A stretch of DNA of 64,000 nucleotides from assembly GCA_001896885.1 (NCBI GenBank), contig MKRJ01000016.1, positions 32,232 through 96,231 on the forward strand. The letters run 5' to 3'. This document shows, in pieces, positions 28,253-39,100 of the stretch; within the stretch, counting starts at the first letter, position 1, and each line of letters starts with the position of its first letter. The notes under the pieces are model-generated. The model was given only the letters and a program-made list of their open reading frames with translations, did no database searches and was not told the DNA's origin. The DNA comes from Rhizobiales bacterium 65-79. Its GTDB lineage: Bacteria > Pseudomonadota > Alphaproteobacteria > Rhizobiales > Rhizobiaceae. A program made the position numbers and the translations under genes.

Positions 28253-29296
28253 TCAGCCGCAGACCTTGACGGAGCCGGCCTTCACGCCCTGGCAGACTTC
28301 AGCCTTGGTGATCCAGCCGGCGTCGATCACCACGTCGAGATTGTCCTTGGTGATCGGGATCGGCTTCAGGAATATCGAGTTCATCTCGACATGCTTCGGC
28401 CCGCCATTGAATTTCTCGACGCCGGGGATTTCGGTCATCTTCTTGCCGTTGGCGAGCATGGAGGCGATTTCCGCCGCCTTCTTGCCGAGCTCACGGGCAT
28501 CCTTCCACACCGACACGGTCTGCGTGCCGAGCGCGATGCGGTTGAGGGCCGCGTGATCGCCGTCCTGGCCCGACACGGGCACGGAGCCGGCGAGGCCCTG
28601 CGCGGCGAGAGCGGCAACGACGCCGCCGGCGGTGCCGTCATTGGAGGCCACGACCGCGTCGACCTTGTTGTTGTTGGTCGTCAGGATCTGCTCCATGTTC
28701 TTCTGTGCGTTGGCCGGCAGCCAGCCGTCCGTATAGGCTTCGCCGACATTCTTGATCTTGCCGGAATCCATGGCGGCCTTCAGCACTTCCATCTGGCCGG
28801 AGAACAGGAAGTCCGCGTTCGGGTCGGCCGAGGAACCCTTGATGAAGGCGTAGTTGCCCTCGGGCTTCACGGCGAACACCGCGCGCGCCTGCATGCGGCC
28901 GACTTCCTTGTTGTCGAAGGTCAGGTAGAAGGCGTTGGGGTTCTCGATGAGGCGGTCGTAGCCGACCACCGGTATGCCCTCGTCGGTCGCCTTCTGGATC
29001 GCCGGACCGATCGCCGAGGAATCCTGGGCGAGAACGATCAGCGCGTTGGCGCCCTGCGAGATCAGGCTTTCGATGTCGCTCAGCTGCTTCTCGGCCGAAG
29101 ACTGGGCGTCGGCAGAGATGTACTTGTCGCCGTCCGCCTCGAGCTGCTTCTTGATGGCGGCCTCGTCCGTCTTCCAGCGCTCCTCCTGGAAGTTCGACCA
29201 CGACACGCCGATGATCTTGTCCTTTGCCTGCGCAAGTGTCGCGAACGAAAGCGTGATCGCGGCGCCCGCCAGCAAGGCGGTCGTAAACTTTCTCAT
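28253..29296 (-). CDS. xylF: D-xylose-type ABC transporter periplasmic binding protein
   Basis: A 347-residue binding protein with a signal peptide cleaved near AQA-KDK (about residue 24). It has the family features [42 protein letters not shown] and [14 protein letters not shown], which resemble XylF more than RbsB. It captures a pentose in the periplasm for XylHG. Specificity for xylose is inferred from similarity. It is first in the operon and divergent from the ROK regulator; the shared 178-base gap holds an 11-bp inverted repeat. Confidence 0.86.
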   Translation of the reverse strand: MRKFTTALLAGAAITLSFATLAQAKDKIIGVSWSNFQEERWKTDEAAIKKQLEADGDKYISADAQSSAEKQLSDIESLISQGANALIVLAQDSSAIGPAIQKATDEGIPVVGYDRLIENPNAFYLTFDNKEVGRMQARAVFAVKPEGNYAFIKGSSADPNADFLFSGQMEVLKAAMDSGKIKNVGEAYTDGWLPANAQKNMEQILTTNNNKVDAVVASNDGTAGGVVAALAAQGLAGSVPVSGQDGDHAALNRIALGTQTVSVWKDARELGKKAAEIASMLANGKKMTEIPGVEKFNGGPKHVEMNSIFLKPIPITKDNLDVVIDAGWITKAEVCQGVKAGSVKVCG

Positions 29297-29353
29297 GATT
29301 TCCTCCCTGCGCCCACACGGCGCGCTACAGATGAACTGCGGCCCTAAGAAGCT

Positions 29354-29378
29354 CTTTTTTTCGAGCCTCGAAAAAAAG
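29354..29378. promoter_or_regulatory. Candidate ROK-regulator operator
   Basis: Arms CTTTTTTTCGA and TCGAAAAAAAG, a perfect 11-bp inverted repeat with spacer GCC, lie between divergent xylF and the ROK gene. ROK repressors such as NagC, Mlc and XylR bind A/T-rich inverted repeats of this kind. Confidence 0.65.
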
Positions 29379-29474
29379 AATGACTCACTCTGCGTTCCAT
29401 GTCAATATGCCGCAGTGCGGACGGACCGGCCGCTCGTGCACAGAACCGGGCGACGCAGGGAGGATTTCTCGGAG

Positions 29475-30716
29475 ATGACGGTCGGGATCCGTCACGACGA
29501 TCTCAGGCGACGCAATCGCGCCATGGTGATCTCCGCCGTCCGCCGGGCCCGCCAGCCGTCGCGAACGGAGATAGCCCGGACCACCGGGCTCAGCCATTCG
29601 ACGATTTCGGCGATCGCGTCCGACCTCATCGAGGAAGCCATACTGACGGAGACCAAGGGCGAGCCAACGGCATCCAAGCGCGGCCGGCCGCAGGTGGCGC
29701 TCGGCCTCAATCCGGAAGCGAGTTCGGTCGTCACCATCCTGCTGGCGCTTAACGCGCTTTCCGCCACGCTCATCGACTATGCGGGCAACATCGTCGCCGA
29801 GGAGCAGCGGCGCCTGCAGACGATGACGATGGGAAGGGACGAGCTGATCGCGGAGGCGACGGGGATCGTGGGCCGTCTGCTTGCTAGGGGCGGATCGGCG
29901 GGAAGAAAGGCGATGCGCATTTCCTTCGCGGTACAGGGGGTCGCCAATTCGGGGGGCACGGCCATGCTCTGGTCGCCGATCACGCCGCACCGGGACGTCC
30001 GCTTCGGGGAGGCGCTGGAGAAGGCTTTCGGCCTGCCGGTGACGCTCGAAAACGACTGCAACATGATGGCGGTGGCGCTGCGCTGGCGCGATCCCGACCG
30101 CTATCGCGACAATTTCATTTCCGTCCTGCTGTCGAACGGCATCGGCATGGGCCTCTTCCTGAACGGCGAGCTTTTCACGGGGACGCAGTCCTCGGGGGGC
30201 GAGTTCGGCCATATGATCCACGTCCCGAACGGCGATCTCTGCCGCTGCGGCCGGCGCGGCTGCATCGAAGCCTATGCCGGCAACTACGCCATCTGGCGCA
30301 ACGCACGCCGCCTGCCCGACGGGGACGGCTTCGTGGCCGACATCGAGGACCACGACATGATGGCGCTCGCCGAGGAGGCGCGCAGCCGCGATGGACCCGA
30401 GCGGGCGGCCTATCGGAAGGCAGGGGAGGCGATCGGCTTCGGGCTCGGCAGCCTTTTCGCGCTGATCGACCCGGCCCCCGTGGCGATGGTCGGCATCGGA
30501 GCGCGTGCCTTCGACCTGATCGAGGGACCGATGCGCGCCGCCATCGCCAGGACCGCCGGCGGCCAGCACGAGGAAGCCATCTCCTTCGCGACCGAGCCGG
30601 ACCAGCTTCCGCTCATCCGCGAGGGCTGCGCCATGCGCGCCCTGACCTTCATCGACGAGATTTTCGCGGCCGGCAATCCGCCGGCGAGCGCGACGCATGG
30701 GAGGGCCGTCGCATGA
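29475..30716 (+). CDS. ROK family transcription regulator, XylR-like
   Basis: A 413-residue ROK protein. The N-terminal winged helix (AVRRARQPSRTEIARTTGLSHSTISAIAS) is followed by a sugar-kinase-like domain. That domain has the zinc-type motif CRCGRRGCIEAYAG and the block GIGMGLFLNGELFTGTQSSGGEFGH. It is presumably a sugar-responsive repressor of xylFHG, with which it is divergent. The ATG at 29475 has GGAG directly before it and an AGGA farther upstream; the long upstream frame runs through xylF and is not real. Confidence 0.85.
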   Translation: MTVGIRHDDLRRRNRAMVISAVRRARQPSRTEIARTTGLSHSTISAIASDLIEEAILTETKGEPTASKRGRPQVALGLNPEASSVVTILLALNALSATLIDYAGNIVAEEQRRLQTMTMGRDELIAEATGIVGRLLARGGSAGRKAMRISFAVQGVANSGGTAMLWSPITPHRDVRFGEALEKAFGLPVTLENDCNMMAVALRWRDPDRYRDNFISVLLSNGIGMGLFLNGELFTGTQSSGGEFGHMIHVPNGDLCRCGRRGCIEAYAGNYAIWRNARRLPDGDGFVADIEDHDMMALAEEARSRDGPERAAYRKAGEAIGFGLGSLFALIDPAPVAMVGIGARAFDLIEGPMRAAIARTAGGQHEEAISFATEPDQLPLIREGCAMRALTFIDEIFAAGNPPASATHGRAVA

Positions 30717-30735
30717 AGAAGCCGCGCCGCGCGGA

Positions 30736-31425
30736 TCAAACTTCCTGGATGGAGTATCCGGCCCCGCGGATGGTGCGGATGACGTCCGGCATGTTGCCGC
30801 TATTGACCGCCTTGCGCAGGCGGCCGACATGGACGTCGACCGTACGCTCGTCGATATAGATCGTCTCCCCCCAGACATTGTCGAGAAGCTGGCCGCGCGA
30901 GAAGACCCGGCCGGGGCTCAGCATGAGGAACTCGAGCAGGCGGAACTCGGTCGGACCGAGCCTGACCTCGGTCTGCCCGCGATAGACGCGGTGGGTCTCG
31001 CGGTCGAGCGCGATCTCGCCCACCTTGAGGACGTTTGCAAGCGTCTCGGGCCTGGCGCGCCGCAGCAGCGCGCGCACCCGCGCCACGAACTCGGGCGTGG
31101 AGAACGGCTTGACCAGATAATCGTCGGCGCCGGTCGAGAGGCCGCGGACGCGGTCGGCCTCCTCGCCGCGGGCGGTCAGCATGATGACGGGCAGGCGTTC
31201 GGTCTCCGGCCTCATCCGCAGCCGGCGGCAGAGCTCGATGCCGGAAATGCCGGGCAGCATCCAGTCGAGCACCAGGAGATCGGGCACGTTCTCCCGCAGC
31301 CGGAGCTCGGCCTCGTCGCCGCGTGTGATCGTCTCGACCTGGTAGCCTTCGGCTTCCAGATTGTAGCGAAGCAGCACGCAGAGTGGCTCCTCGTCCTCCA
31401 CCACCAATATCTTGGGCGCGATCAT
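30736..31425 (-). CDS. phoB: Phosphate regulon response regulator PhoB
   Basis: A 229-residue OmpR/PhoB-type regulator. The receiver has acidic VVEDEEPL, phospho-acceptor aspartate 54 (LLVLDWMLPG) and LVKPFS; the winged helix has GPTEFRLLEFLM and VDVHVGRLRKAV. Being last in pst-phoU-phoB fixes the identity. It begins 10 bases after phoU. It activates genes with a Pho box, one of which lies ahead of pstS. The cognate phoR is not in the window. Confidence 0.95.
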   Translation of the reverse strand: MIAPKILVVEDEEPLCVLLRYNLEAEGYQVETITRGDEAELRLRENVPDLLVLDWMLPGISGIELCRRLRMRPETERLPVIMLTARGEEADRVRGLSTGADDYLVKPFSTPEFVARVRALLRRARPETLANVLKVGEIALDRETHRVYRGQTEVRLGPTEFRLLEFLMLSPGRVFSRGQLLDNVWGETIYIDERTVDVHVGRLRKAVNSGNMPDVIRTIRGAGYSIQEV

Positions 31426-31435
31426 CTCGGTCCGT

Positions 31436-32140
31436 TTACTCCGCAAGCCGGATCGCCGTCTCGTCCGTTCTTGGCCGATCGGGCGAGAGCTGCCGGCCGG
31501 TCAGGACATAATAGGCGTTTTCGGCGATATTCGTCACATGGTCGCCGATCCGCTCGAGGTTCTTGGCGCAGAAGAGCAGATGCGTGCAGGCGGTGATGTT
31601 GCGCGGGTCCTCCATCATGTAGGTGAGAAGCTCGCGGAAGACCGCCGTGTACTGGATGTCGATCTTCTCGTCATCGGCGCGCAATGCGCTCAGGCCTTCG
31701 GCGTCACGCATCTCATATTTCCGGATTACGCCCTCGACCTGCCGGAGCACGAGGGCGGTCATGGCTTCGATGCCATGCGCGAACCGGCGCGGCGCCACCG
31801 CCTCGCCGACGGCGCCGACGCGCTTGGCGATGTTCTTGGCGAGGTCGCCGATCCGCTCCAGGTCCGCCGCCATACGGATGGCGCCGACCACCATACGAAG
31901 GTCGGCCGCCACCGGCTGGCGCCTGGCGATCAGCGTGATCGCGCGTTCGTCCAGATCGCGCTGCCTGGCGTCCATCAAGGCGTCCTGCGACACCACCTGA
32001 CGGGAGAGCGGATTGTCGAGGTCGAGGAGCGCGCGGGTGGCAGAGCCGGCCATGGTAGCGGCCAGATCGCCCATTTCGCGGATCAGGCCGTCGATGGCGT
32101 TCAGATCCTCGTCGAAGGCGGCAACGGTATGTTCTGTCAT
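31436..32140 (-). CDS. phoU: Phosphate transport regulator PhoU
   Basis: A 234-residue helical protein made of two PhoU repeats, each with the metal-binding type block (EMGDLAATMAGSATRAL, DLERIGDLAKNIAKRV; NLERIGDHVTNIAENAYY). It links Pst transport state to the PhoR-type kinase and PhoB and restrains uptake when phosphate is ample. It is 31 bases after pstB. Confidence 0.95.
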   Translation of the reverse strand: MTEHTVAAFDEDLNAIDGLIREMGDLAATMAGSATRALLDLDNPLSRQVVSQDALMDARQRDLDERAITLIARRQPVAADLRMVVGAIRMAADLERIGDLAKNIAKRVGAVGEAVAPRRFAHGIEAMTALVLRQVEGVIRKYEMRDAEGLSALRADDEKIDIQYTAVFRELLTYMMEDPRNITACTHLLFCAKNLERIGDHVTNIAENAYYVLTGRQLSPDRPRTDETAIRLAE

Positions 32141-32171
32141 GGTCCGTTCCTGTGGGGTGGCGGCGGCGGAA

Positions 32172-32978
32172 CTAGCCGAAGCGCCCGGTGATGTAGTCCT
32201 GGGTGCGCTTGTCCTGCGGCGAGGTGAAGATCTGCTCGGTGTCGCCGAACTCGATCAGCTCGCCGAGATACATGAAGGCGGTGCGGCTGGAGACGCGGGC
32301 GGCCTGCTGCATGTTGTGGGTGACGATGACGATCGTGTAGTCGGCCTTGAGCTCGTCGATCAGTTCCTCGATCTTGGCGGTGGAAAGCGGGTCGAGCGCC
32401 GAGGCGGGCTCGTCGAGCAGGATCACCTCCGGCTTCACCGCGACCGTGCGGGCGATGCACAGCCGCTGCTGCTGGCCGCCGGAGAGGCTGAGCCCGCTGG
32501 CGTTCAGCTTGTCCTTCACCTCAGCCCACAGGGCGGAGCGCCTCAGCGCCTGCTCGACGCGGCCGTCGATCTCGGATCTGGGCAGCTTCTCGTAGAGCCT
32601 TATGCCGAAGGCGATGTTCTCGTAGATCGACATCGGGAAGGGCGTCGGCTTCTGGAACACCATGCCGATCTGGGCGCGGAGCAGGTTGAGATCCTGGCTC
32701 CTGTCGAGGATATCGCGGCCGTCGAGCAGCACCTCGCCCTTCGCGCGCTGTTTCGGATAAAGCTCATAGATCCGGTTGAAGACGCGCAGCAGGGTCGACT
32801 TCCCGCAGCCGGACGGGCCGATGAAGGCCGTGACGCTCTTCGCGGGAAGCGAAAGCGAGATGTCCTTCAGCGCCCGCGTCCGGTCATAGAAGAAGTCGAG
32901 CTTGCGCACCTCCAGCTTCACGTCTTCCGTTGCGGGACGGCTGGCCGCTATCGATGCCGGCGACATCATCTGTGTCAT
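32172..32978 (-). CDS. pstB: Phosphate ABC transporter ATP-binding protein PstB
   Basis: A 268-residue ATPase with Walker [10 protein letters not shown], signature [13 protein letters not shown] and Walker [14 protein letters not shown], plus the PstB-specific [18 protein letters not shown]. The ATG at 32978 has GGGAGG upstream and overlaps the pstA stop by four bases. It energises phosphate import through PstCA. Confidence 0.96.
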   Translation of the reverse strand: MTQMMSPASIAASRPATEDVKLEVRKLDFFYDRTRALKDISLSLPAKSVTAFIGPSGCGKSTLLRVFNRIYELYPKQRAKGEVLLDGRDILDRSQDLNLLRAQIGMVFQKPTPFPMSIYENIAFGIRLYEKLPRSEIDGRVEQALRRSALWAEVKDKLNASGLSLSGGQQQRLCIARTVAVKPEVILLDEPASALDPLSTAKIEELIDELKADYTIVIVTHNMQQAARVSSRTAFMYLGELIEFGDTEQIFTSPQDKRTQDYITGRFG

Positions 32979-33820
32979 CTGTCCTCCCTCCGGACGGTAA
33001 GGGCGCGCGCCACGATGCTGAGCAGAAGCACGGCGAAGGTGATGATGAGCGCGCCGGTCCAGGCGAGTTGCTGCCATTCGGCATAGGGGCTGAGCGCGAA
33101 CTGGAAGATGGTGACCGGCAGGCTTGCGATCGGGGCGTTGAGATCGACGCTCCAGAACTGGTTGTTGAGAGCGGTGAACAGAAGCGGCGCTGTCTCGCCG
33201 GAGATGCGGGCCACCGCGAGGAGGACGCCGGTGATGATGCTGGAAAGGGCGGCCCTGTAGGCGACCGAGCGGATGACCACCCAGCGCGGCGCGCCGATCG
33301 CCGTGCCGGCCTCGCGAAGCGCGTTCGGCACGAGGTTCAGCATGTCCTCGGTCGTGCGGACAACGACCGGAATGACCAGGATCGCCAGCGCCACAGACCC
33401 CGCGACCGCCGAGAAATGGCCCATGGGCTTGACCATCAGGACATAGACGAAGAGGCCGACGATAATGGACGGGGCGGAAAGCAGGATGTCGTTGATGAAG
33501 CGCACGACGATCGTCAGTCGGGAAAAGCGGCCATATTCGGCCATGTAGGTGCCGGCCAGGATGCCGATCGGCGTGCCGACGATGACGGCGATCACCGTCA
33601 TCACCACGCTGCCGGCGATGGCGTTCAGAAGACCGCCGGCCTCGCCGGGCGGGGGCGTCATGTGCGTGAAGACGGCTGGGACAAGGCCGCTCAGCCCGTT
33701 CCAGAGAAGCGCGCCGAGGATGAGCGCCAGCCAGGCGAGGCCGATCAGCGCCGCGGCGACGCAGAGGCCCATCATCAGAGAATTCCTTGCCTTGCGTCGG
33801 GTGTGAAGCGCCGGTCCCAT
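32975..33820 (-). CDS. pstA: Phosphate ABC transporter permease PstA
   Basis: A 281-residue permease with about six helices. It includes [13 protein letters not shown], the [19 protein letters not shown] block and [18 protein letters not shown] sequence ([12 protein letters not shown]), as in PstA. It begins 2 bases after pstC stops and its own stop overlaps the pstB ATG, indicating coupled translation. Confidence 0.95.
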   Translation of the reverse strand: MGPALHTRRKARNSLMMGLCVAAALIGLAWLALILGALLWNGLSGLVPAVFTHMTPPPGEAGGLLNAIAGSVVMTVIAVIVGTPIGILAGTYMAEYGRFSRLTIVVRFINDILLSAPSIIVGLFVYVLMVKPMGHFSAVAGSVALAILVIPVVVRTTEDMLNLVPNALREAGTAIGAPRWVVIRSVAYRAALSSIITGVLLAVARISGETAPLLFTALNNQFWSVDLNAPIASLPVTIFQFALSPYAEWQQLAWTGALIITFAVLLLSIVARALTVRREDR

Positions 33821-33822
33821 GC

Positions 33823-34806
33823 TCAGGCTCCCGCCTTGTGGCCCGTCCGCAGCAGCATCAAGCGGGCAGCGGCGAGGATCAGGAAGGTGATGACGAAGAG
33901 GATCAGCCCGAGCGCCACCAGCGAGGAGGTGTAGAGGTCGCCGACGGCTTCGGTGAACTCGTTGGCGATCGAGGCGGAGATCGTGGTGCCGGGGGCGAAG
34001 AGCGAGGCGTGGATACGGTGCGCATTGCCGATCACGAAGGTGACGGCCATCGTCTCGCCGAGCGCGCGGCCGAGACCGAGCATCACTCCGCCCATGATGC
34101 CGACGCGCGTATAGGGAATGACCACCCTGCGCGTGACCTCCCAGGTGGTGCAGCCGATGCCATAGGCGGATTCCTTGAGCATGGCGGGGACAGTGTCGAA
34201 CACATCCCGGGTGATCGAAGAAATGAAAGGCAGCACCATGATGGCCAGGATTAGGCCGGAGGTCAGGATGCCGATGCCGTAGGGCGGGCCGGCGAAGAGC
34301 GCCGACAGGCCCGGCACATCATGGAAGAGCCCGATCACGAAGGGCTGGACCACCGTCTGCATGAAGGGCGCGAAGACGAACAGGCCCCAGATGCCGTAGA
34401 TGATCGAGGGTATGCCGGCCAGAAGCTCCACGGCCATGCCGATCGGGCGGCGGAGCGGGCGCGGACAGAGCTCGGTGAGGAAAATGGCGATGCCGATTCC
34501 GATCGGAACGGCGATCAGGATGGCAATCGCCGACGTGACGAGGGTGCCGTAGATCGGGGCGAGCGCGCCGAATTTTTCCCTCACCGGATTCCAGGATTCG
34601 GTGACGAGAAAGGCCGGGCCGAAATGCGAGAGCGCCGGCCACGCGCCGAGGAAGAGCGACACCGCCACGCCGCCGAGCAACAGGAGAACGAGAATGGCGG
34701 CCGCACGGGTCAGGGCGTGAAACAGGCTGTCGGTCAGCGCGAAACGCCGTACCCTGGCGTCTCGCGCGACGGCCGGTGCCGTCATCCTCTCCTGAACCGC
34801 ACTCAT
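33823..34806 (-). CDS. pstC: Phosphate ABC transporter permease PstC
   Basis: A 327-residue permease with about six to seven helices and the PstC blocks [19 protein letters not shown] and [18 protein letters not shown]. The ATG at 34806 is the family-like start [11 protein letters not shown]; the longer frame reaches into the pstS-pstC hairpin. It is separated from pstS by 64 bases holding a 12-bp stem. Confidence 0.94.
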   Translation of the reverse strand: MSAVQERMTAPAVARDARVRRFALTDSLFHALTRAAAILVLLLLGGVAVSLFLGAWPALSHFGPAFLVTESWNPVREKFGALAPIYGTLVTSAIAILIAVPIGIGIAIFLTELCPRPLRRPIGMAVELLAGIPSIIYGIWGLFVFAPFMQTVVQPFVIGLFHDVPGLSALFAGPPYGIGILTSGLILAIMVLPFISSITRDVFDTVPAMLKESAYGIGCTTWEVTRRVVIPYTRVGIMGGVMLGLGRALGETMAVTFVIGNAHRIHASLFAPGTTISASIANEFTEAVGDLYTSSLVALGLILFVITFLILAAARLMLLRTGHKAGA

Positions 34807-34825
34807 AGGGGGCACCTTTTGCCTG

Positions 34826-34860
34826 GCAGAGCCCGGGCGCCAACGGCCCCCGGGCTCTGC
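34826..34860. other. Strong hairpin between pstS and pstC
   Basis: Perfect 12-bp stem (34826-34837 with 34849-34860), 11-base loop, no U tract, directly after pstS. It probably raises pstS mRNA level relative to pstCAB by blocking 3' decay or by partial termination. Confidence 0.72.
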
Positions 34861-34870
34861 GGTCACGGAG

Positions 34871-35929
34871 TTACTGGCCTACCGTATAGACCGGCTTGCC
34901 GTCGGCCTTGATGTCCGACCAGGTCGCCTCGATCAGGCCGACGACGTTGTCGGGGATGGACACATAATCCAGCCCCTTGGCGGCATCCTTGCCGTTCTTG
35001 TAGGCCCAGTCGAAGAATTTGAGCGCGTCGCCGGCGGCAACGGCGTCTTCCGGCGCCTTGTGGATCAGCACCCAGGTCGAGGCGGCGATCGGCCAGCTGT
35101 TGTCGCCGGGCTGGTTGGTGATGATGACGTGGAAATTCGTGGCGCCCTGCCAGTCGGCGTTGGCGGCGGCGGCGCCGAATGTCTCGAGCGAAGGCTCTAC
35201 GATCTTGCCGGCGGCGTTCTCCATCCTGGCATAGGAGAGGTTGTTCTGGGCGGCATAGGCATATTCGTCGTAGCCGATGCCTCCCGCCGTCTGCATCACC
35301 ATGTTGGCGACACCCTCGCTGCCCTTGGCGCCGACGCCGACGGGCCACTCCACGGCCGTGTCGGAGCCGACCTTGTCCTTCCAGTCAGCAGAGACCTTGC
35401 TCAGATAGTCGGTGAAGTTGAAGGTCGTGCCCGAGCCGTCGGAACGATGGACGACGGCGATCGCCAGGGAAGGCAGATTGAGACCGGGATTGAGCGCCTT
35501 GATGGCGTCGTCGTCCCAGGAGGTGATGTCGCCGAGATAGATCTCGGCGAGCGTCTTGCCGTCGAGCACCAGCTCGCCGGGCTTGATGCCCTCGACGTTG
35601 ACGATCGGGACGATGCCGCCCATCACCATCGGAAACTGGACAAGGCCGTTCTTGCCGAGGTCTTCGTCGGATAGCGGCTTGTCGGTGGCGCCGAAGGTGA
35701 CGGTTTTGGCGATCACCTGCTTGATCCCGCCGCCCGAGCCGATGGACTGATAATTGAGGCCGATGCCGGTCTCTTTCTTGTAGGTGTCCGCCCATTTGGC
35801 GAAGACGGGATAGATGAAGGTGGATCCGGCGCCGGAAATATCGGCGGCGTTGCCGGCGGCAGCCGTTGCGATCGACAGGGCGACGGCGGCGGCAGCCGCG
35901 AGCGCCGTCGGGCGAATGAAAGTCATCAT
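34871..35929 (-). CDS. pstS: Phosphate-binding protein PstS
   Basis: A 352-residue periplasmic protein with signal peptide [20 protein letters not shown] and cleavage near GNA-AD. The mature start [16 protein letters not shown], then [11 protein letters not shown] and [16 protein letters not shown], are the phosphate-binding loops. It delivers phosphate to PstCA. A Pho box lies about 70 bases upstream of the ATG, so the operon is under PhoB control. Confidence 0.96.
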   Translation of the reverse strand: MMTFIRPTALAAAAAVALSIATAAAGNAADISGAGSTFIYPVFAKWADTYKKETGIGLNYQSIGSGGGIKQVIAKTVTFGATDKPLSDEDLGKNGLVQFPMVMGGIVPIVNVEGIKPGELVLDGKTLAEIYLGDITSWDDDAIKALNPGLNLPSLAIAVVHRSDGSGTTFNFTDYLSKVSADWKDKVGSDTAVEWPVGVGAKGSEGVANMVMQTAGGIGYDEYAYAAQNNLSYARMENAAGKIVEPSLETFGAAAANADWQGATNFHVIITNQPGDNSWPIAASTWVLIHKAPEDAVAAGDALKFFDWAYKNGKDAAKGLDYVSIPDNVVGLIEATWSDIKADGKPVYTVGQ

Positions 35930-35999
35930 GGAGCCTGCTCCTGTTCGGACATTCTTGCTTGGCGCAGGTTTGCGCCGCGACTGCCCTTATCGGCCCCGT

Positions 36000-36017
36000 G
36001 TTACAGTTGGATGACAG
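36000..36017 (-). promoter_or_regulatory. Pho box upstream of pstS
   Basis: On the minus strand CTGTCATCCAACTGTAAC, two CTGTMA-type 7-mers spaced by four bases, close to the CTGTCAT-N4-CTGTCAT consensus. It lies 71 bases before the pstS ATG. Confidence 0.85.
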
Positions 36018-36150
36018 TTTTGTTTCGGCCGCGCAGCCATCCGCCGGCGCGCGGTCCGCAACGGGCGGCGGCATGGAAAGCCGCGCCGGAACGATAGGTC
36101 GGAGAGGCTGCGGGGCCGGCGGCCTATGCCGCGCCCCGGATTTTCATCGT

Positions 36151-39100
36151 TCAGCCGGCGCTTTGAAGCGCAGTCGACTTGTCTCCGCCCCAGCGCGCCA
36201 CTTTCCCGAGGAGGGCCTTGGGGCTGATGGGTTTCGACAGATAGTCGTCCATGCCGGCGTCGATGCAGCGTTCGCGGTCCCCCTTGAGCGCATGCGCGGT
36301 GACGCCGATGATCGGCACATGCGCCCCGCTCTCCGCCTCGAGGCTGCGGATCGCCGCGGTCGCCTCCAGGCCGCTCATCTTCGGCATGGAGACGTCCATA
36401 AGGATCATGCGAGGCTGCATCTCGCGGTAGGCCTGGAGCGCAAGCTCGCCATTGCCGACGATCTCGAAGCTCAGATCGGTCTCCGCCAGTATCTGTGTGA
36501 AGACGAGCTGGTTCACTTCGTTGTCCTCGGCGACCAGTATGTCGAGCCGATGCCCCGTCGCCGTTTGCCCGATAGCGGATGTCGAGGCCCTCTGGCCCGT
36601 CGCGGCGGAAACGGTCTTCCTTTCCGTCCCGGCAATCGGTGAAGGCGCGACGACGGCGGCGCGTCCGTCGAAGGCCGGCATGGCGGCGCCTCCCGTTGCG
36701 ACGGCCGCCAGATCCGGCGTGCGATGCTTCTGCACCGCGGAGACGATCGTCTCCAGGAGATGCGAGGAGCGCGCCGGCTTGATGAGCTGGGCATTGATGC
36801 CGAGGTCGCGATGCTGGGCGTTGGAGAGCGACTGGTCGACCGATGTCAGCATGATAATCGGCGTATCGGCTATCCCCTTGGTTGAGCGGATGATCCGGGT
36901 CACTTCCGCTCCCGTCATGCCGGGCATCTGGTAGTCCAGGACCACGCAATCGACGCTGATGCCATGCTTCGCCGCCGCATGCAGCACTTTCAGGCCCTCC
37001 TCGCCGCTTTGGGCCGCGCAGGCATCGAAGGACCAGGAGGCCATCTGCTCGGAAAGGATGGCGCGGTTCACCGCATTGTCGTCGACGATGAGGATGCGCG
37101 CGCCGGTCACGTCGATCGGCATGGGCTTGCGCCGCGGGGAGGTCTCGGCGGTCGGCAGGTCGAGCGCGAACCAGAAGGTCGAACCCTTGCCGAACTCGCT
37201 CTCCACGCCGATGTCGCCGCCCATTAGCGCGACCAGCTTCGAGGTGATGGCGAGGCCGAGGCCGGTGCCTTCATGCCGCCTGGTCGAGGAGGCATCGACC
37301 TGGCTGAACTTGTCGAAGACGAGATCTATCTTGTCCTTCGGGATGCCGATACCGGTATCGGTCACATTGATGCGCAGCTTTCCCGCGCCCTTCTCGACAT
37401 GGCCGTTCACATCGACCAGCACATGGCCGGTGTCGGTGAACTTCACCGCGTTACCCATCAGGTTGGTGATAATCTGGCGAATGCGGCCGACATCGCCCAC
37501 GAACATTTCCGGCAGGTCGGGATCGACCCTAACGATCAGCTCCAAATCCTTCTCCTTGGCGCGGGTGGAGACGAGCGTCGCCACGTCCTCGATCGCCTCG
37601 ACCAGGTTGAAGGGCGACGGATCGAGCACGAGCTGGCCGGCGTCGATCTTGGAGAAGTCCAGGATGTCGTTGATGATGGTGAGAAGCGCGTTGCCCGACT
37701 TCACGATGATGTCGGTGAATGTCTTCTGCTTCGAATCGAGATCCGATTTCGCCAACAATTCCGCCATGCCGAGCACGCCGTTCATCGGCGTGCGGATCTC
37801 GTGACTCATATTGGCCAGGAATTCGGATTTGGCACGGTCGGCCAGCACCGCCTTCTGCTGGGCCTCGCGCAACTCGCGCTCGCGTTCCTTCATCTCGCTG
37901 ACGTCGGTGGTCGAGCCGATCAGGTAGAGCGAGCCGTCGGATGCGGCCATGACGCTCTTGCGCGCTTCCTGGTAGCGCGTCGACCCGTCCGGCCGCGTTG
38001 CCGTTTCCTCGAAGATCTGCGGCTGGCGGGAGCGCAGCACGGCGCGGTCGTCGCGCATGAAGGCCTCGCCGTCGGGGCCGAATATGTCGGCGTCGGTCTT
38101 GCCGACGGCTTCATCGCGCGACATGCCGGTCAGATCGCACCAGCCCTCGTTGACATAGACGAGCTTGAGGTCGGTCTGCTTGGCATAGATGGCGACCGGC
38201 ACGTTGTCGATGATGGAGCGGAACAGCTCGTTCTCGCGCGAGCTTTCGCGCAGCGCTTCCTCGCGCTCCTTCAGTTCGGTGATATCGACCCGCACGCCGA
38301 CGAAGGACCCGTCGGGCGTGCGCGTGTCGTAGACCTGATACCAGCGTCCGTCCGGATTGCGGCGCTCATAGACGGCGTGAGGCAGATGGTATTTCGCGAT
38401 CTTGCCCCTGACCCACGCCTCCTGGTCGGTGTCATAGAGCGCGTCGAGTTCGGAATCGTCGCTCTGGCGGAAATAGCCCACATCATGCGCGATCCGCATG
38501 GCATGCTCGAGCGACTGGCCCTCGACCCAGGTCGCTTCCATTCCCCTGAGCATGTCCTGGACGTTGCGGTTGGCCAGGACGAACTTGTCGTCGCGGTCGT
38601 AGATGATGACGCCGGCGGGAAGCAGTTCGAGGACGTGGGCCAGGTGCTGGCGCGCTTCCTGCGCCTCGATTTCGCGGCGGCGCATGTCGGTGATGTCGAA
38701 GATGGTGCAGGCGACGTAGTCCTTGCCGCTTTCCGTGCGCACGCGGTTCTTGCGCAGGACGCGCGAACGGGGGACGCCGTCGAGTTCGAAATCCTCTTCG
38801 CTTTCGTGCAGTTCGCCGGTGTCGAGAACCTGCCGCTCGTTCTCCTCGAGTTCCTTCGCATCGGCTTCCGGGACGACGTCGATCGCCTTCCTGCCGATGA
38901 TCTCCCGGGGCGTCTTGCCGAAGATTGCCGCGAAGGCGTTGTTGGCGAGGACGAAATCCAGGTTTCGGTCCTTGACGAAGATCGGGTGGGGAACGCTGTT
39001 GATGACCGCTTCGGCGAGCTTGGCCTTTTCGAGCGCCTCGGCCAGCGCCGCCTCGCGGTCCTTCATCTCGGTGATGTCGAAGTAGGAGACCAGCCGCTTG

